Positions 8,717 through 18,243 of a stretch of 64,000 nucleotides of DNA are shown piece after piece; position 1 is the stretch's first letter, and the number at the start of each line of letters is the position of its first letter. The DNA is taken from NCBI GenBank assembly GCA_016794245.1, contig JAEUKR010000051.1:37619-101618 (forward strand), given 5' to 3'. Below the pieces are notes generated by a model. That model did not search any database, was not told the origin of the DNA, and saw only the letters and a list, made by a program, of their open reading frames with translations. A program made the position numbers and the translations under genes. The stretch comes from Caedimonas sp. (GTDB taxonomy: Bacteria; Pseudomonadota; Alphaproteobacteria; Caedimonadales; Caedimonadaceae).

Positions 8717-9138
8717 GTTGAGCCTCCTTCGTGTTTAGTCTTTCCGGGTTTTGAAAACACCAAAATATGCTGTGGCAAGCGTACAGGCTTGCCATGTTCG
8801 TTTATTAAGGCAAGAGTGACCGTCATGTCAACACACAACATCTCATGTCGATAGATCTTTTGAGGAATGATGAGACGGATTCCTCGAAGAGTTGCTGGCC
8901 CTGAGCGTACTTCCAGTTCTTCGTCAAGAAAAGCTGGCTTGAGATAATCAACCGTTAGATGGCTTACAACGAACTGGCATTTCTCGTGCGCCAAAAGCGT
9001 GGATTGGGTGATATTGTGTCCCCGTAGCCATTCAGTGCGGGCACGCTCGGCATATTTAAGGTAATTGCTGTGATATACGATACCGCCCGCATCAACATCT
9101 TCTTGGTAGATACGGACAAAATGAGAATGAAAAATCAT
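8713..9138 (-). CDS. ybgC: Tol-Pal-associated acyl-CoA thioesterase YbgC
   Basis: This is a 141-residue hot-dog-fold thioesterase. It has the YbgC signature with catalytic Asp in 'YQEDVDAGGIVYHSNYLKY' and 'ERARTEWLR'. It hydrolyses short-chain acyl-CoA or acyl-ACP thioesters and usually heads the tolQRAB-pal operon, as here. The start codon directly abuts a dispersed palindrome: the element end 'GAAGGGTAT' lies immediately upstream of the ATG and appears to supply the Shine-Dalgarno sequence. Confidence 0.94.
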   Translation of the reverse strand: MIFHSHFVRIYQEDVDAGGIVYHSNYLKYAERARTEWLRGHNITQSTLLAHEKCQFVVSHLTVDYLKPAFLDEELEVRSGPATLRGIRLIIPQKIYRHEMLCVDMTVTLALINEHGKPVRLPQHILVFSKPGKTKHEGGST

Positions 9139-9268
9139 GATACCCTTCGTCTTTCAAAATCCTTTGGGTCTCAAGCTCGCTTCACTCTTTACGTACCTTA
9201 CGTACGCTAAGGTTTCTTGTCGCTTTTGCCTCAAATCCCCAGTCCGCTACGCTATCTTTGAGCCTACA
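9139..9268 (+). repeat. Dispersed palindrome, rearranged copy at ybgC start
   Basis: The first 30 bp join the left end of the element (TACCCTTCGTCTTTC) directly to its right end (ATCCTTTGGGT), which indicates an almost complete internal deletion. A second degenerate unit follows, with the loop 'TACGTACGCT' and a right half of the alternative type (GGTTTCT...CTTTTGCCT). It fills the space between ruvB and ybgC and touches the ybgC start codon. Confidence 0.68.
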
Positions 9269-9277
9269 AAGAATCTA

Positions 9278-10291
9278 TTATGACAATGTGGGCGCCGGAA
9301 GTTTCAGATATTTAAAGGCGTCAAGCGTCAACATACGCCCGCGCGACGTTCTTTGCAAGAACCCCTGTTGAATGAAATAGGGTTCCACGACTTCTTCGAT
9401 TGTGTCTCTTTGTTCAGATAAGGCAGCGGCTATCGTTTCAATGCCGACAGGTCCACCCTGGAAAGTTTTGGCGATCAACTCAAGAAATCGACAATCGAGA
9501 TGATCAAACCCACGGGGATCTACCCCCAGGCATGTCAGGGCATGATCGGCGATTTTCGCCGTAACCTGTTTCGCTTTTGCCACATTTGCGAAATCCCGCA
9601 CACGACGCAGAAGCCTTCCCGCAATGCGCGGCGTCCCTCGTGATCGTGCCGCGATTTCATGGATCCCGTCTTGAGAAATGGGCAAGTTTAAGAGTCTTGC
9701 GGCTCGTTCGATGATAAGCTCCAGCTCAGCCACCGTGTAATACTCCAGGCGTACGGGAATTCCGAAGCGATCCCGCAGGGGTGAGGCGATCAGACCAGTG
9801 CGCGTGGTGGCTGCGACCAATGTAAACGGTGGCAAGTCAATGCGAATCGCGCGTGCGGCGGGTCCCTCTCCAATCATTAAATCGAGTTTGAAGTCTTCCA
9901 TCGCGGGATACAGCACTTCTTCGATGGCAGGATTCAGACGATGAATCTCGTCAATAAATAAAACGTCGTGAGGTTGAAGATTGGTGAGGATAGCGGCGAG
10001 ATCCCCTGCTTTTGAAATCATGGGACCCGTCGTTGCCTTGAATCCTGTTCCCAATTCCGTTGCGATAATTTGCGCCAGGGTTGTCTTCCCCAGACCAGGA
10101 GGACCGCAAAACAGCACGTGATCAAGAGCTTCGCCGCGTGATCGGGCTGCCTCGATAAAAATGCGCAAATTCGCCCGGATTGGCTCTTGACCAATAAAAT
10201 CCTCAAGCGCCCGAGGACGAAGAGATTTTTCTGGAAGATCTTCTTCTTTATGTTCAGGCGCCACTAATCGTTGTGCAGTGGAAAATGTCAT
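9278..10291 (-). CDS. ruvB: Holliday junction branch-migration ATPase RuvB
   Basis: This 337-residue AAA+ motor has Walker A '[13 protein letters not shown]', Walker B 'LFIDEIHRL', a sensor-1 region and the C-terminal winged-helix domain ending near 'FKYLKLP'. It drives branch migration with RuvA. The chosen ATG (MTFSTAQRL) overlaps the ruvA stop by 4 bp (ATGA). This is the usual coupling, and an upstream in-frame start would lie inside ruvA. Confidence 0.97.
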   Translation of the reverse strand: MTFSTAQRLVAPEHKEEDLPEKSLRPRALEDFIGQEPIRANLRIFIEAARSRGEALDHVLFCGPPGLGKTTLAQIIATELGTGFKATTGPMISKAGDLAAILTNLQPHDVLFIDEIHRLNPAIEEVLYPAMEDFKLDLMIGEGPAARAIRIDLPPFTLVAATTRTGLIASPLRDRFGIPVRLEYYTVAELELIIERAARLLNLPISQDGIHEIAARSRGTPRIAGRLLRRVRDFANVAKAKQVTAKIADHALTCLGVDPRGFDHLDCRFLELIAKTFQGGPVGIETIAAALSEQRDTIEEVVEPYFIQQGFLQRTSRGRMLTLDAFKYLKLPAPTLS

Positions 10292-10902
10292 GAACGGGAA
10301 AGCCTCACAAGACCGCTTCGAATGAGTTGCTCGACTATAGCATCTTCTCCGCATTCAATCATAGCGGCTTCTATCGCTTGTGTCGCTTCGTGTTGGCGGT
10401 ATCCTAAATTCGTAAGCGCCGAAACGGCATCTTGGGGAACATCCCTTTTGTGGTAGGGATTTAAGGAAGTCCCTTTAGGGATTACGGAAATAATGTTCAG
10501 CTGTTCCGTTTTGTCTTTCAGCTCGTTGATAATGCGTGCGGCCAGTTTCGTCCCCACACCCTCGGCACGTGCGATGAACGCTTTATTCTGACCAAAGATG
10601 GCGGCGGCAATCTCAGAAGGCTCTCCTATAGAAAGAAGAGCCAGAGCCACCCTCATGCCGACGCCTTGTACAGATGTCAAGAGTCGATAACATTCTCGCT
10701 CTTCCAGTGTGCAAAATCCCAGAAGCGTGTGCGTGTTTTCACGGATGATCATCTCTATAAAAAGAGTGACAGGTTGACCCGGATTCGGTAAACGGCTCAC
10801 GGAACGACTTGAGCAATGGACGCGATACCCCACGCCGCCCACATCGATTACCACAGACATGTCAGATACAGAATCAAGCAAACCGCTTAGTTTTGAAATC
10901 AT
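10288..10902 (-). CDS. ruvA: Holliday junction DNA-binding protein RuvA
   Basis: This is a 204-residue protein with an N-terminal OB fold ('[14 protein letters not shown]'). Tandem helix-hairpin-helix motifs follow ('[17 protein letters not shown]' and '[16 protein letters not shown]'), and a C-terminal RuvB-binding helical domain. It forms the tetramer that holds Holliday junctions. It overlaps ruvC by 29 bp upstream and ruvB by 4 bp downstream. Confidence 0.96.
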   Translation of the reverse strand: MISKLSGLLDSVSDMSVVIDVGGVGYRVHCSSRSVSRLPNPGQPVTLFIEMIIRENTHTLLGFCTLEERECYRLLTSVQGVGMRVALALLSIGEPSEIAAAIFGQNKAFIARAEGVGTKLAARIINELKDKTEQLNIISVIPKGTSLNPYHKRDVPQDAVSALTNLGYRQHEATQAIEAAMIECGEDAIVEQLIRSGLVRLSRS

Positions 10903-11407
10903 TCCGTGTGTTCTCCTTCATATAGTCACTTTGACGAAAATGAGCATGACAAATGGCGACAGCCAAAGCATCCGCTGCATCGAGTCTAACTTTTCCCGCT
11001 TGCGGCAGCAAGCGCTGGACCATGGCGGCGACTTGATCTTTGGCGGCATGTCCAACGCCGACCACGGCTTTTTTCACCCGATTGGCAGAGTACTCAGCCA
11101 CGGACAATGCATGATGAGAGGGGGCAAGCAACACGACACCGCGAGCCATTCCCAACTTCAGCGTCGAGACGGGATTTTTATTGACGAAGGTTTCTTCGAC
11201 GGCGGCTTCGCCGGGGCTGAACTCTTCGATCACCCGCGAAATTCCCTGAAAGAGTTGAAGCAAGCGTTGGGCAAAACTTTCTTCGGTTATGGAATGTACC
11301 ACGCCATGGGCTATATGAACCAGGTGGTTCCCCTGGCTTTCGATCACGCCCCACCCTGTGTTTCGCAAACCTGGATCAAGGCCAATGATACGGATCTTTT
11401 CAGGCAT
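10874..11407 (-). CDS. ruvC: Holliday junction resolvase RuvC
   Basis: This is a 177-residue RNase-H-fold endonuclease. The acidic catalytic residues are visible in '[15 protein letters not shown]' (Asp11), '[12 protein letters not shown]' and '[14 protein letters not shown]'. The chosen start (MPEKIRIIG) gives the usual length; an upstream in-frame start would add 20 residues derived from repeat sequence. It is first of the ruvCAB set, and its 3' end overlaps ruvA by 29 bp. Confidence 0.95.
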   Translation of the reverse strand: MPEKIRIIGLDPGLRNTGWGVIESQGNHLVHIAHGVVHSITEESFAQRLLQLFQGISRVIEEFSPGEAAVEETFVNKNPVSTLKLGMARGVVLLAPSHHALSVAEYSANRVKKAVVGVGHAAKDQVAAMVQRLLPQAGKVRLDAADALAVAICHAHFRQSDYMKENTRNDFKTKRFA

Positions 11408-11434
11408 AAGAGATTTGCTTTCTTTTATATCCAA

Positions 11435-11549
11435 ACGGTTTTGGAAGGGGGGAGGCGATGGACGCATCGAAAGTCCTGCGCAGCGACCATAAGCGGCTAT
11501 AGAACACTATCCCGTCGAGCGCCCCAAACCCTTGAAAGGCGAAGGACAT
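11435..11549 (-). repeat. Dispersed palindrome, degenerate reversed copy
   Basis: In reverse orientation this matches the reference through 'AGTCCTGCGCAGCG', the centre, 'TATCCCGTCGAGCGCCCC' and the end 'TTGAAAGGCGAAGGACAT'. It fills the yebC-ruvC gap, so the long plus-strand frame over this area is not a gene. Confidence 0.6.
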
Positions 11550-11581
11550 GGCAAAGAGTTTCATGGCTGTTATATCTCCCC

Positions 11582-12331
11582 CTATATCTCCATCTCTTTT
11601 ATGACATCTTCAGAAATATCATAATTTGCTGAAATTGTCTGAACATCGTCATTATCTTCCAGGATGTCAATCATCTTGAATAAGGTTTTTGCGCTCTCTC
11701 CCTCTACGGGAACCGTATTTTTAGGTCGCCAGATGAGTTTGGCGGATGCGGGATCGCCAAATCTGGCCATGAGATGATCTCGAACAAGTGCGAGATCCGC
11801 CGCTTCGCAATACACTTCATGTCCTTCGGCATTTGAGATGACATCCGTAGCGCCCGCTTCGAGCGCCGCTTCAAAGATTGTTTCCGCCGAGGATTTCGCG
11901 GCTGGATATCGGATCTCTCCCAGACGATCGAACTGGAAACTGACGCTGTTGGTCTCTCCCAGATTTCCTCCATATTTGGTAAAGACCGCGCGGATTTCCG
12001 CCGCTGTGCGATTGCGGTTGTCCGTGAGCGTCTCGACAATCATGGCGACTCCCGCCGGGCCATAGCCTTCATAGCGCATTTCAACGTAATTGGCATTATC
12101 CTCACCGCCGACGGCGCGCTTGATGGCGCGCTCGATCGTATCCTTGGGCATATTGGCGTCGCGAGCGGCAATGACGGCAGCCCGCAAACGGGAATTCGCT
12201 TCGGTATCGCTTCCGCCCTCTTTTGCGGCTACGGTCAGTTCGCGAATTAATTTCGTAAAAACCTTGGCACGCTTGGCGTCCTGAGCGCCCTTGCGATACA
12301 TAATATTTTTAAATTGGGAATGTCCGGCCAT
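11582..12331 (-). CDS. yebC: YebC/PmpR-family regulatory protein
   Basis: This is a 249-residue member of the YebC/TACO1 family. The N-terminal motif '[21 protein letters not shown]' differs slightly from the usual 'MAGHSKWANI' form. Family hallmarks '[14 protein letters not shown]', '[10 protein letters not shown]' and '[12 protein letters not shown]' follow. Members act as transcriptional regulators or as translation factors that relieve polyproline stalling. The latter may matter here because TolA, encoded in the same cluster, is very proline-rich (inference). The gene heads the ruv-tol cluster, as in many alphaproteobacteria. Confidence 0.94.
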   Translation of the reverse strand: MAGHSQFKNIMYRKGAQDAKRAKVFTKLIRELTVAAKEGGSDTEANSRLRAAVIAARDANMPKDTIERAIKRAVGGEDNANYVEMRYEGYGPAGVAMIVETLTDNRNRTAAEIRAVFTKYGGNLGETNSVSFQFDRLGEIRYPAAKSSAETIFEAALEAGATDVISNAEGHEVYCEAADLALVRDHLMARFGDPASAKLIWRPKNTVPVEGESAKTLFKMIDILEDNDDVQTISANYDISEDVIKEMEI

Positions 12332-12360
12332 CGTTGTCCTTTTCTCATGTCGTCAGGATT

Positions 12361-12493
12361 AGACCCAAAGGATTTCAGGAGGGGGGTTGACGAACGAGCG
12401 GTGAGTGCCGCGAAGCGTACATATAAAAAAATACGTGAGCAACACAAAACTCAACGTCCAAACGCTTCTCCATCCTGAAAGACGAAGGGCATA
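12361..12493 (-). repeat. Dispersed palindrome, near-full reversed copy
   Basis: Reverse-oriented copy with 'CCCAAAGGATTTC', 'GACGAGCGGTGAGT', the centre 'CGTACATATAA...TACGTGAGCA' and the end 'TGAAAGACGAAGGGCAT'. It carries moderate divergence. It lies in the 334-bp divergent gap between yebC and the AsmA gene; the remainder of that gap is AT-rich with no gene. Confidence 0.75.
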
Positions 12494-12665
12494 TTCTTTC
12501 ACCATTCTCAAAGCCCGTGTTTCTCGTCAAGAGCCTTGTGTTGGCATCGCTTGTTTTTTATATTTAATTTCTGTATTTTTGTTTTTCAAGTGGCGCCATT
12601 TGGATAACTGAAGTCAGGAAAGAAGAAGGAAGTTCAGGGTATCAAAAAATAGAGATGAATCAATA

Positions 12666-15600
12666 ATGAAAAAAATTGTTATGGGAGTTTCAGGTTTATT
12701 GGTCATGATGACCGCGCTTGTGCTCATCATTCCTTTTTTCATTGATCTCAACAGCTATAAACCTGAAATTTTAGCCAAAGCCAAAGAGGTCTTGGGGCGT
12801 GATCTTGACATTGAAGGAAAAATGAGCTTCCGCCTGTTGCCTGTCCCTGTTCTTTCGGCCGATAAAATCCGGATAAGCAATGCGCCTGAAGGGTCTCAGC
12901 CTCACATGGTCGCTGTCAAAACGGTCAAAATACAGGTTGCCTTATGGCCTCTTTTACAGAAAAAGCTAAAGATTGATAAAATTCAACTTGTTGGACCTGA
13001 TATTTTCTTGGAACGACTTCCGGGAGGGCGCGGGAATTGGGAATTGAGTCTTGTTGATGGAGAAAAGAGGTCTTCTTCCCTGGAATCCGTGACGCTTGTC
13101 TCCACAGGCTCTGTGACGCCTGCGGCAGCTTCATCTTCTCACAATCTATCCGCCTTTGATTTAATCCTCCATTCTCTTGAAATAACGGATGGCCGCCTCG
13201 TCTATAAAGAAGGAGATGCTGTGTATGAAGTCAAGAATGTCTCTTTTGATGTTCGTGTGCCATCGTTTCGGAAGGGCTTTCATACCAAGGGCAAGTTCGA
13301 TTACGCGCTTCAAACGGTTCATGTCGATATGGATCTGGGAGCGTTCGAGGATCCCCAGGCGTTCAGAGCAAGCTTTGGCCTTGGCAGTAATCAGATCAGC
13401 CTGAAAGGAACGTTATCTGTCCCGGATGGAATCTGCAAGGCGATAGTGACGGGAAGGGGCAATGGGGCGGAGCTTAAACAAATCGCGGGACTTGATTTTA
13501 CGGTTCCTCCGCGCCTGGAAAAACAGCTTGACTTCAAAGCGGATGCCACGGCGTCTTTAACCCATATCAAACTCGACAATCTTTCGTTTAAAGCGGGCGA
13601 ACTTGTGGCTGACGGATACTTCTTCGCTTTTCTGGAGAAGGGTGTAAAAGCGCGCGGGAGATTGAAAGGACGACCCGGCGGACTGGACTTTTCTTTTACC
13701 TTAAATCAAAACAAACAGGATTTTGCAGGCTCGTTCATGGCGGGTATTCAGGATTTGAAGAGCCTTTTAGCTTTTATCGAATATGATGCCGCCGGTATTC
13801 CTGAAACGTTGCCTCAAGAATTGTCGCTGAAAACTGAATTTAGAGTGACGCCGCGAGAAATTCGCCTTCATCATCTTGAGGGAGATTTTAAGCATGCCAA
13901 AATGACGGGAGAAATGATCTGGTCTCGTGTGGCTTTGAAATCTTCTCTTTTCGTCGATTTAAAAACAGAAAAATTCGCGCCTCTCCTCTCTTTGCTTGGC
14001 GTTAAGGCGATTGATAGGGGCGCCGATGCTTCTCTGAAGGGAAAAATCGAGGGAGATCAAAAAGAACTTGTTTTCGATACGCGCGCAAGAATTGGCTCCA
14101 GCTTTGTCGCTTTAAAAGGAGAGGCTAAGAATTTCCTTCGTTGGACAGGCTTTGAGACAAAAATTGATTTCAAATCGACCGCGCTTGTTGATCTGCTGAA
14201 ACATTTTGATATCGATTTGCCCCAACTTTTTGATCAGGTAACGCTCACAGGACAAGTCGCGGGAGACCTCGCGAAGGTAAAGCTGGATACCAGCACCAGG
14301 ATAGGCGATCTCGTTCTTCAGACACGGGGAATGATCGGCGATCTTTCGCACAATCCGAATTTTGATCTGGGAATTTCCGCCACGCATCCTCATGTAAAGC
14401 GCTTGTTGGGAATTTTAGGGGCTTCGGCACATGCTCCTTCAGGTCATTTTTCATTGAGTGGACATTTGGGTGGAACGCTTGCCGCGTTCAAGTTAAGCGA
14501 GATCAAGGGAATTTTAGGTACGGCAGGGGCATTTTCCGGGTCTATAGATTATTCTCAACCTCAGGGAAAACCTTATGTGAATACCAATTTGCGGTTTAGC
14601 GGTATCAACCTTGATCATTTGCTGTCTTTTCTCAAGGATTCCGCGACTGTTCCGACCTTTCCCCCTATTATGCTTGCGGCGGCAAATGCTCATGGTCATG
14701 CTTCCGGATCCTGGTCTCGCGAGGTCCTGGATCTGAAGTTTCTGAATTATTTTGATGCGGACGTCAGGCTGGATTCTCTGAAACTGATTAAAAAAGAGCT
14801 GGTGTTTGACAATCCTGTCCTTACGGCGCGGGTGAGAGACGGGATTTTAAAAATCATGAATTTAAAAGCTTCCGTTTATGGGGGAAGTTTTACGCTCGGT
14901 GGGCATACGGACGCCAAAAATAATAATGCAAGTCAGTATACTTTTTCATTAAAAGGCGCCGCATTGGAGAATCTTTCACCTAAAGAATCAAGCGTTAAAA
15001 TGACGCAAGGAAAAATTGATATCGTGGGGGATCTTGCGACTTCAGGCAACAGCCTTTACGCTTTGGTCTCTGCTTTGAGTGGCAAGATCACTCTTAAGGC
15101 TCGCGATGGAATGATCAGCGGCTTTGATCTTCAAAAGATTACGGCGAACCTTGGGCGACAAAACCGGCTGGAAGGAATAGCGCACCTTCTTTCAACCTCT
15201 TTTACAAAAGGAAAGACGCCTTTTTCGAGTCTCGATGGATTGATTAAAATCCAGAATGGCATCGCCCATATCAAAAAGTTGAAGCTGTTGGCGAAAGGAG
15301 GAGAGGGAACGGCCCAGGGAACAATCAACCTGCCTGACTATAGTATGAATGTAAAAGCAAAATTCTTGCTGACGGATCTTAAAAACATGCCGCCCGTTGG
15401 TGTGACGTTTACAGGGCCTCTTGACAATCCTGTCCGTTCCATTGATAGCGCCGCGCTGCGGCACTATATGTCGGCAACGGCGCTTGATATGGCTAAGGAT
15501 GTGGTGGGCGCGATTCGATCAGGCAAGAAAAAATCGGCTGATGTCATAGGGGCAATTATAGGTAACGGGATCGACAATCGTCAGGGAGCAGAGCAAACAG

Positions 15601-15719
15601 ATCCGTCTCAATCTCAAGCTCGGCAAACGCCTGATTCTTCACAACAGCAACCTGGTATAAAGGATATGACCAAGGGTACGGAAAAAGCGATTAAAGGCTT
15701 GCTCAAAGGATTGTTTTAG
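12666..15719 (+). CDS. Large AsmA-family inner-membrane protein
   Basis: This 1017-residue protein has an N-terminal signal anchor (about 5-27), then the AsmA N-terminal domain ('IPFFIDLNSYKPEILAKAKE', 'GRDLDIEGKMSFRLLPVP'). A very long beta-rich periplasmic region follows, with DUF-type AsmA C-terminal repeats around 780-930. The C terminus is Gln/Ser/Pro-rich. AsmA-like proteins are bridge-type proteins linked to phospholipid traffic to the outer membrane and to outer-membrane assembly. Length fits the large AsmA class. The gene stands alone, upstream of and possibly read into galU. Confidence 0.9.
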   Translation: MKKIVMGVSGLLVMMTALVLIIPFFIDLNSYKPEILAKAKEVLGRDLDIEGKMSFRLLPVPVLSADKIRISNAPEGSQPHMVAVKTVKIQVALWPLLQKKLKIDKIQLVGPDIFLERLPGGRGNWELSLVDGEKRSSSLESVTLVSTGSVTPAAASSSHNLSAFDLILHSLEITDGRLVYKEGDAVYEVKNVSFDVRVPSFRKGFHTKGKFDYALQTVHVDMDLGAFEDPQAFRASFGLGSNQISLKGTLSVPDGICKAIVTGRGNGAELKQIAGLDFTVPPRLEKQLDFKADATASLTHIKLDNLSFKAGELVADGYFFAFLEKGVKARGRLKGRPGGLDFSFTLNQNKQDFAGSFMAGIQDLKSLLAFIEYDAAGIPETLPQELSLKTEFRVTPREIRLHHLEGDFKHAKMTGEMIWSRVALKSSLFVDLKTEKFAPLLSLLGVKAIDRGADASLKGKIEGDQKELVFDTRARIGSSFVALKGEAKNFLRWTGFETKIDFKSTALVDLLKHFDIDLPQLFDQVTLTGQVAGDLAKVKLDTSTRIGDLVLQTRGMIGDLSHNPNFDLGISATHPHVKRLLGILGASAHAPSGHFSLSGHLGGTLAAFKLSEIKGILGTAGAFSGSIDYSQPQGKPYVNTNLRFSGINLDHLLSFLKDSATVPTFPPIMLAAANAHGHASGSWSREVLDLKFLNYFDADVRLDSLKLIKKELVFDNPVLTARVRDGILKIMNLKASVYGGSFTLGGHTDAKNNNASQYTFSLKGAALENLSPKESSVKMTQGKIDIVGDLATSGNSLYALVSALSGKITLKARDGMISGFDLQKITANLGRQNRLEGIAHLLSTSFTKGKTPFSSLDGLIKIQNGIAHIKKLKLLAKGGEGTAQGTINLPDYSMNVKAKFLLTDLKNMPPVGVTFTGPLDNPVRSIDSAALRHYMSATALDMAKDVVGAIRSGKKKSADVIGAIIGNGIDNRQGAEQTDPSQSQARQTPDSSQQQPGIKDMTKGTEKAIKGLLKGLF

Positions 15720-15972
15720 GAGGTTCTATTCATCGGCGCCTGTTTTTTCCGCTTGAGTTTATTTTTTAAGAGTACCCCCTCGTCTCTTAATGAGAAAGAG
15801 TCCCTTTTTGCATTTCATTTATTGCCCTGTCTTTTTGAATCTTTAACTTTTTCCGGTTAGGGAAGTCTGTTGGATGCCAGAACTCGATTGAAATTGAACC
15901 GAAATCGTAAAACTTGTATTTTGTTTCTATATTCGCTACAACGCTAAATTGAGGATAGGATTATAGAAAGAT
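15720..15972. other. Intergenic, asmA to galU
   Basis: No gene is visible. A possible promoter for galU is TTGAAC (15894-15899), 17 bp, TATTTT (15917-15922), about 50 bp before the ATG. Some T-rich tracts follow the asmA stop without a clean terminator hairpin. Confidence 0.35.
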
Positions 15973-16881
15973 ATGATCAAAAAAGTACGTAAAGCCATTT
16001 TCCCAGTGGGGGGATTGGGAACGCGTTTTCTGCCGGCAACGAAAGCCATGCCGAAAGAGATGCTGCCTATTGTAGATAAGCCTTTGATTCAATACGCTGT
16101 TGAAGAGGCTTTAGTCGCCGGTATTGAAGAACTTATCTTTGTCACGGGGCGGGGAAAGTCAGCTATTGAAGATCATTTTGACCGTTCTTTTGAATTGGAA
16201 GAAGCCTTGAGGATTCGAGGCGTTAAAGTCGATCATATAACTCTGGGCGTTCCCAGGCTCTCCCCTGGCAGTATCGCTTATACCCGCCAGCAAGAGCCTT
16301 TGGGATTGGGTCATGCTGTATGGTGCGCACGCCATTTGATAAAGGACGAACCGTTTGCCGTTCTTTTGGCGGATGACTTTATTCATGGTAAAAAGCCCTG
16401 TTTGCAACAAATGGTTGAAGCTTATGAAGAATGCGGCGGCATTATGATGGCTGTGATGAATGTTGATCGCGCTCATGTCAGCCGCTATGGCATTGTGGAT
16501 ATCGCCTGCGAAAATAATCCGTTAGTGACAATACGCGGTGTGGTGGAAAAACCTCATCCAGATCGGGCTCCCTCTACCCTTGCGATTATTGGTCGGTATA
16601 TTTTAAATGCCAAAGTATTTGAGTACCTAGAACGACAGGAGCAAGGCGCGGGAGGAGAGATTCAATTGACCGACGCCTTGGGACATCTTGTTTCTCAAGA
16701 ACCTTTTTATGGTTTTCGCTTTGAGGGGAAACGTTATGATTGTGGCGCGAAGGCGGGGTTGTTGATTGCAAGTCTGGCTGTGGCCTTGTCACGGGAAGAT
16801 TTATCATGTGAGTTAATGCCAGAACTTCAGTCTCTTCTGGCGAATTCCGATGTCATGCAAAAAGTAATCAAGAGGGCTTAA
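15973..16881 (+). CDS. galU: UTP-glucose-1-phosphate uridylyltransferase
   Basis: This 302-residue nucleotidyltransferase makes UDP-glucose from UTP and glucose-1-phosphate. The nucleotide-binding motif 'PVGGLGTRFLPATKAMPKEM' lies near residues 12-31. 'LADDFI' and 'GIVDIA', 'RYGI' and 'QLTDAL' follow, as in GalU proteins. It begins a three-gene operon with ugd (3-bp gap) and a phosphohexomutase. The operon can supply UDP-glucose and UDP-glucuronate for polysaccharide or LPS synthesis. Confidence 0.96.
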   Translation: MIKKVRKAIFPVGGLGTRFLPATKAMPKEMLPIVDKPLIQYAVEEALVAGIEELIFVTGRGKSAIEDHFDRSFELEEALRIRGVKVDHITLGVPRLSPGSIAYTRQQEPLGLGHAVWCARHLIKDEPFAVLLADDFIHGKKPCLQQMVEAYEECGGIMMAVMNVDRAHVSRYGIVDIACENNPLVTIRGVVEKPHPDRAPSTLAIIGRYILNAKVFEYLERQEQGAGGEIQLTDALGHLVSQEPFYGFRFEGKRYDCGAKAGLLIASLAVALSREDLSCELMPELQSLLANSDVMQKVIKRA

Positions 16882-16884
16882 CTC

Positions 16885-18243
16885 ATGAAAATAACAGTCA
16901 TTGGCAGTGGTTACGTTGGCCTTGTCACGGGAACATGTTTTGCGGAATTTGGATTTTACGTCACGTGCGTGGATAACAATCAGCAGAAGATTGCTCAGCT
17001 TAATCAGGACATCATCCCTATTTACGAGCCTGGTCTTGATGTGATGGTTGCTCATAATCTGGCCAGGGGGAGGCTTGCTTTTACAACGGCTATCCAGGAA
17101 TCTGTAAGAGAGGCGGATGTTGTTTTTATTGCGGTGGGCACCCCCAGTCGTCGCGGGGAGGGGCATGCTGATCTGTCTTACGTTTATTCAGCCGCCGAAG
17201 AGATTGCAGCGGCTCTTGAAGGGTACACCGTCATAGTCACGAAATCCACGGTGCCGGTAGGGACGGGGCGAAAAGTGAAACAGATTATTCGACAAAAACG
17301 ACCCCAGGCGGAATTTGACGTGGTTTCTAATCCTGAATTTTTGCGCGAGGGTTCCGCTATTGAAGATTTTATGAAACCCGACCGCGTTGTGATTGGATCA
17401 GAGGCTGAGCGGGCAACAGCCGTCATGCAGGAACTTTATCGTCCGCTTTCCTCGCTTGAAACGCCAATCGTTTTTACAACGCTTGAGACGGCAGAGTTGA
17501 CAAAATATGCTTCCAACGCTTTTCTTTCGACGAAAATCGCTTTCATCAATGAAATCGCGGATCTTTGTGAGCGATGCGGCGCTGATATCCAGGGGGTCGC
17601 CAAAGGGATGGGGCTTGATAAAAGAATTGGCGAGCGCTTCCTGAATGCGGGGCCTGGCTATGGAGGGTCATGTTTTCCTAAAGATACGTTGGCGCTCATG
17701 CATACGGCGAATGATTACGGAACAAGGGTCAGTATTGTCGATGCGGCCGTAACCAGCAATAAAGCGCGAAAGCAGTCCATGACAAAAAAAGTGATAGGTG
17801 CTTGTGGTGGAGACGTGAGAGGCAAAACCTTGTGTGTTTTAGGTGTGACGTTTAAGCCTGATACTGATGACATGCGGGATGCGCCCAGCTTGGATATCGT
17901 TCCTTCCTTGATAAAGGCGGGGGCAAAGATTCGCGCTTTTGATCCTCAGGGGCAAAAAGAAGGCCGTGACATGTTGCCGCCAGAAGTGGAATGGTTTGAA
18001 GATCCCTATATGGCCATGAAAGAAGCGGATGCGGTGGTCATCATTACCGAGTGGAATGAATTTCGAGCCCTTGATTTTAATCAGATGAAACTTCTTTTGA
18101 AAAAACCTTTGATGATTGACTTGCGCAACATCTATGTGCCGTCACAGGTTCAGGAGAAAGGATTTGATTATGTCTCGATTGGACGATCTCCCGCGCATGG
18201 CTTTTCTCGATCAAAAGCGCCCATATTAAGAGTGGTGTCATGA
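16885..18243 (+). CDS. ugd: UDP-glucose 6-dehydrogenase
   Basis: This 452-residue enzyme oxidises UDP-glucose to UDP-glucuronate with NAD+. The N-terminal Rossmann motif 'GSGYVGLVTGTCFAEFG' is intact. So are 'TKSTVPVGTG', the catalytic cysteine in 'GPGYGGSCFPKDTLAL' and the C-terminal 'GVTFKPDTDDMRDAPS'. It follows galU by 3 bp and overlaps the next gene by 4 bp, so the operon channels UDP-glucose straight to UDP-glucuronate. Confidence 0.96.
   Translation: MKITVIGSGYVGLVTGTCFAEFGFYVTCVDNNQQKIAQLNQDIIPIYEPGLDVMVAHNLARGRLAFTTAIQESVREADVVFIAVGTPSRRGEGHADLSYVYSAAEEIAAALEGYTVIVTKSTVPVGTGRKVKQIIRQKRPQAEFDVVSNPEFLREGSAIEDFMKPDRVVIGSEAERATAVMQELYRPLSSLETPIVFTTLETAELTKYASNAFLSTKIAFINEIADLCERCGADIQGVAKGMGLDKRIGERFLNAGPGYGGSCFPKDTLALMHTANDYGTRVSIVDAAVTSNKARKQSMTKKVIGACGGDVRGKTLCVLGVTFKPDTDDMRDAPSLDIVPSLIKAGAKIRAFDPQGQKEGRDMLPPEVEWFEDPYMAMKEADAVVIITEWNEFRALDFNQMKLLLKKPLMIDLRNIYVPSQVQEKGFDYVSIGRSPAHGFSRSKAPILRVVS

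Noticed and set aside
10859..11632. Plus-strand open frame of 257 codons over ruvC
   Set aside because: It is antisense to ruvA/ruvC and a palindrome copy; the minus-strand proteins have clear family motifs.
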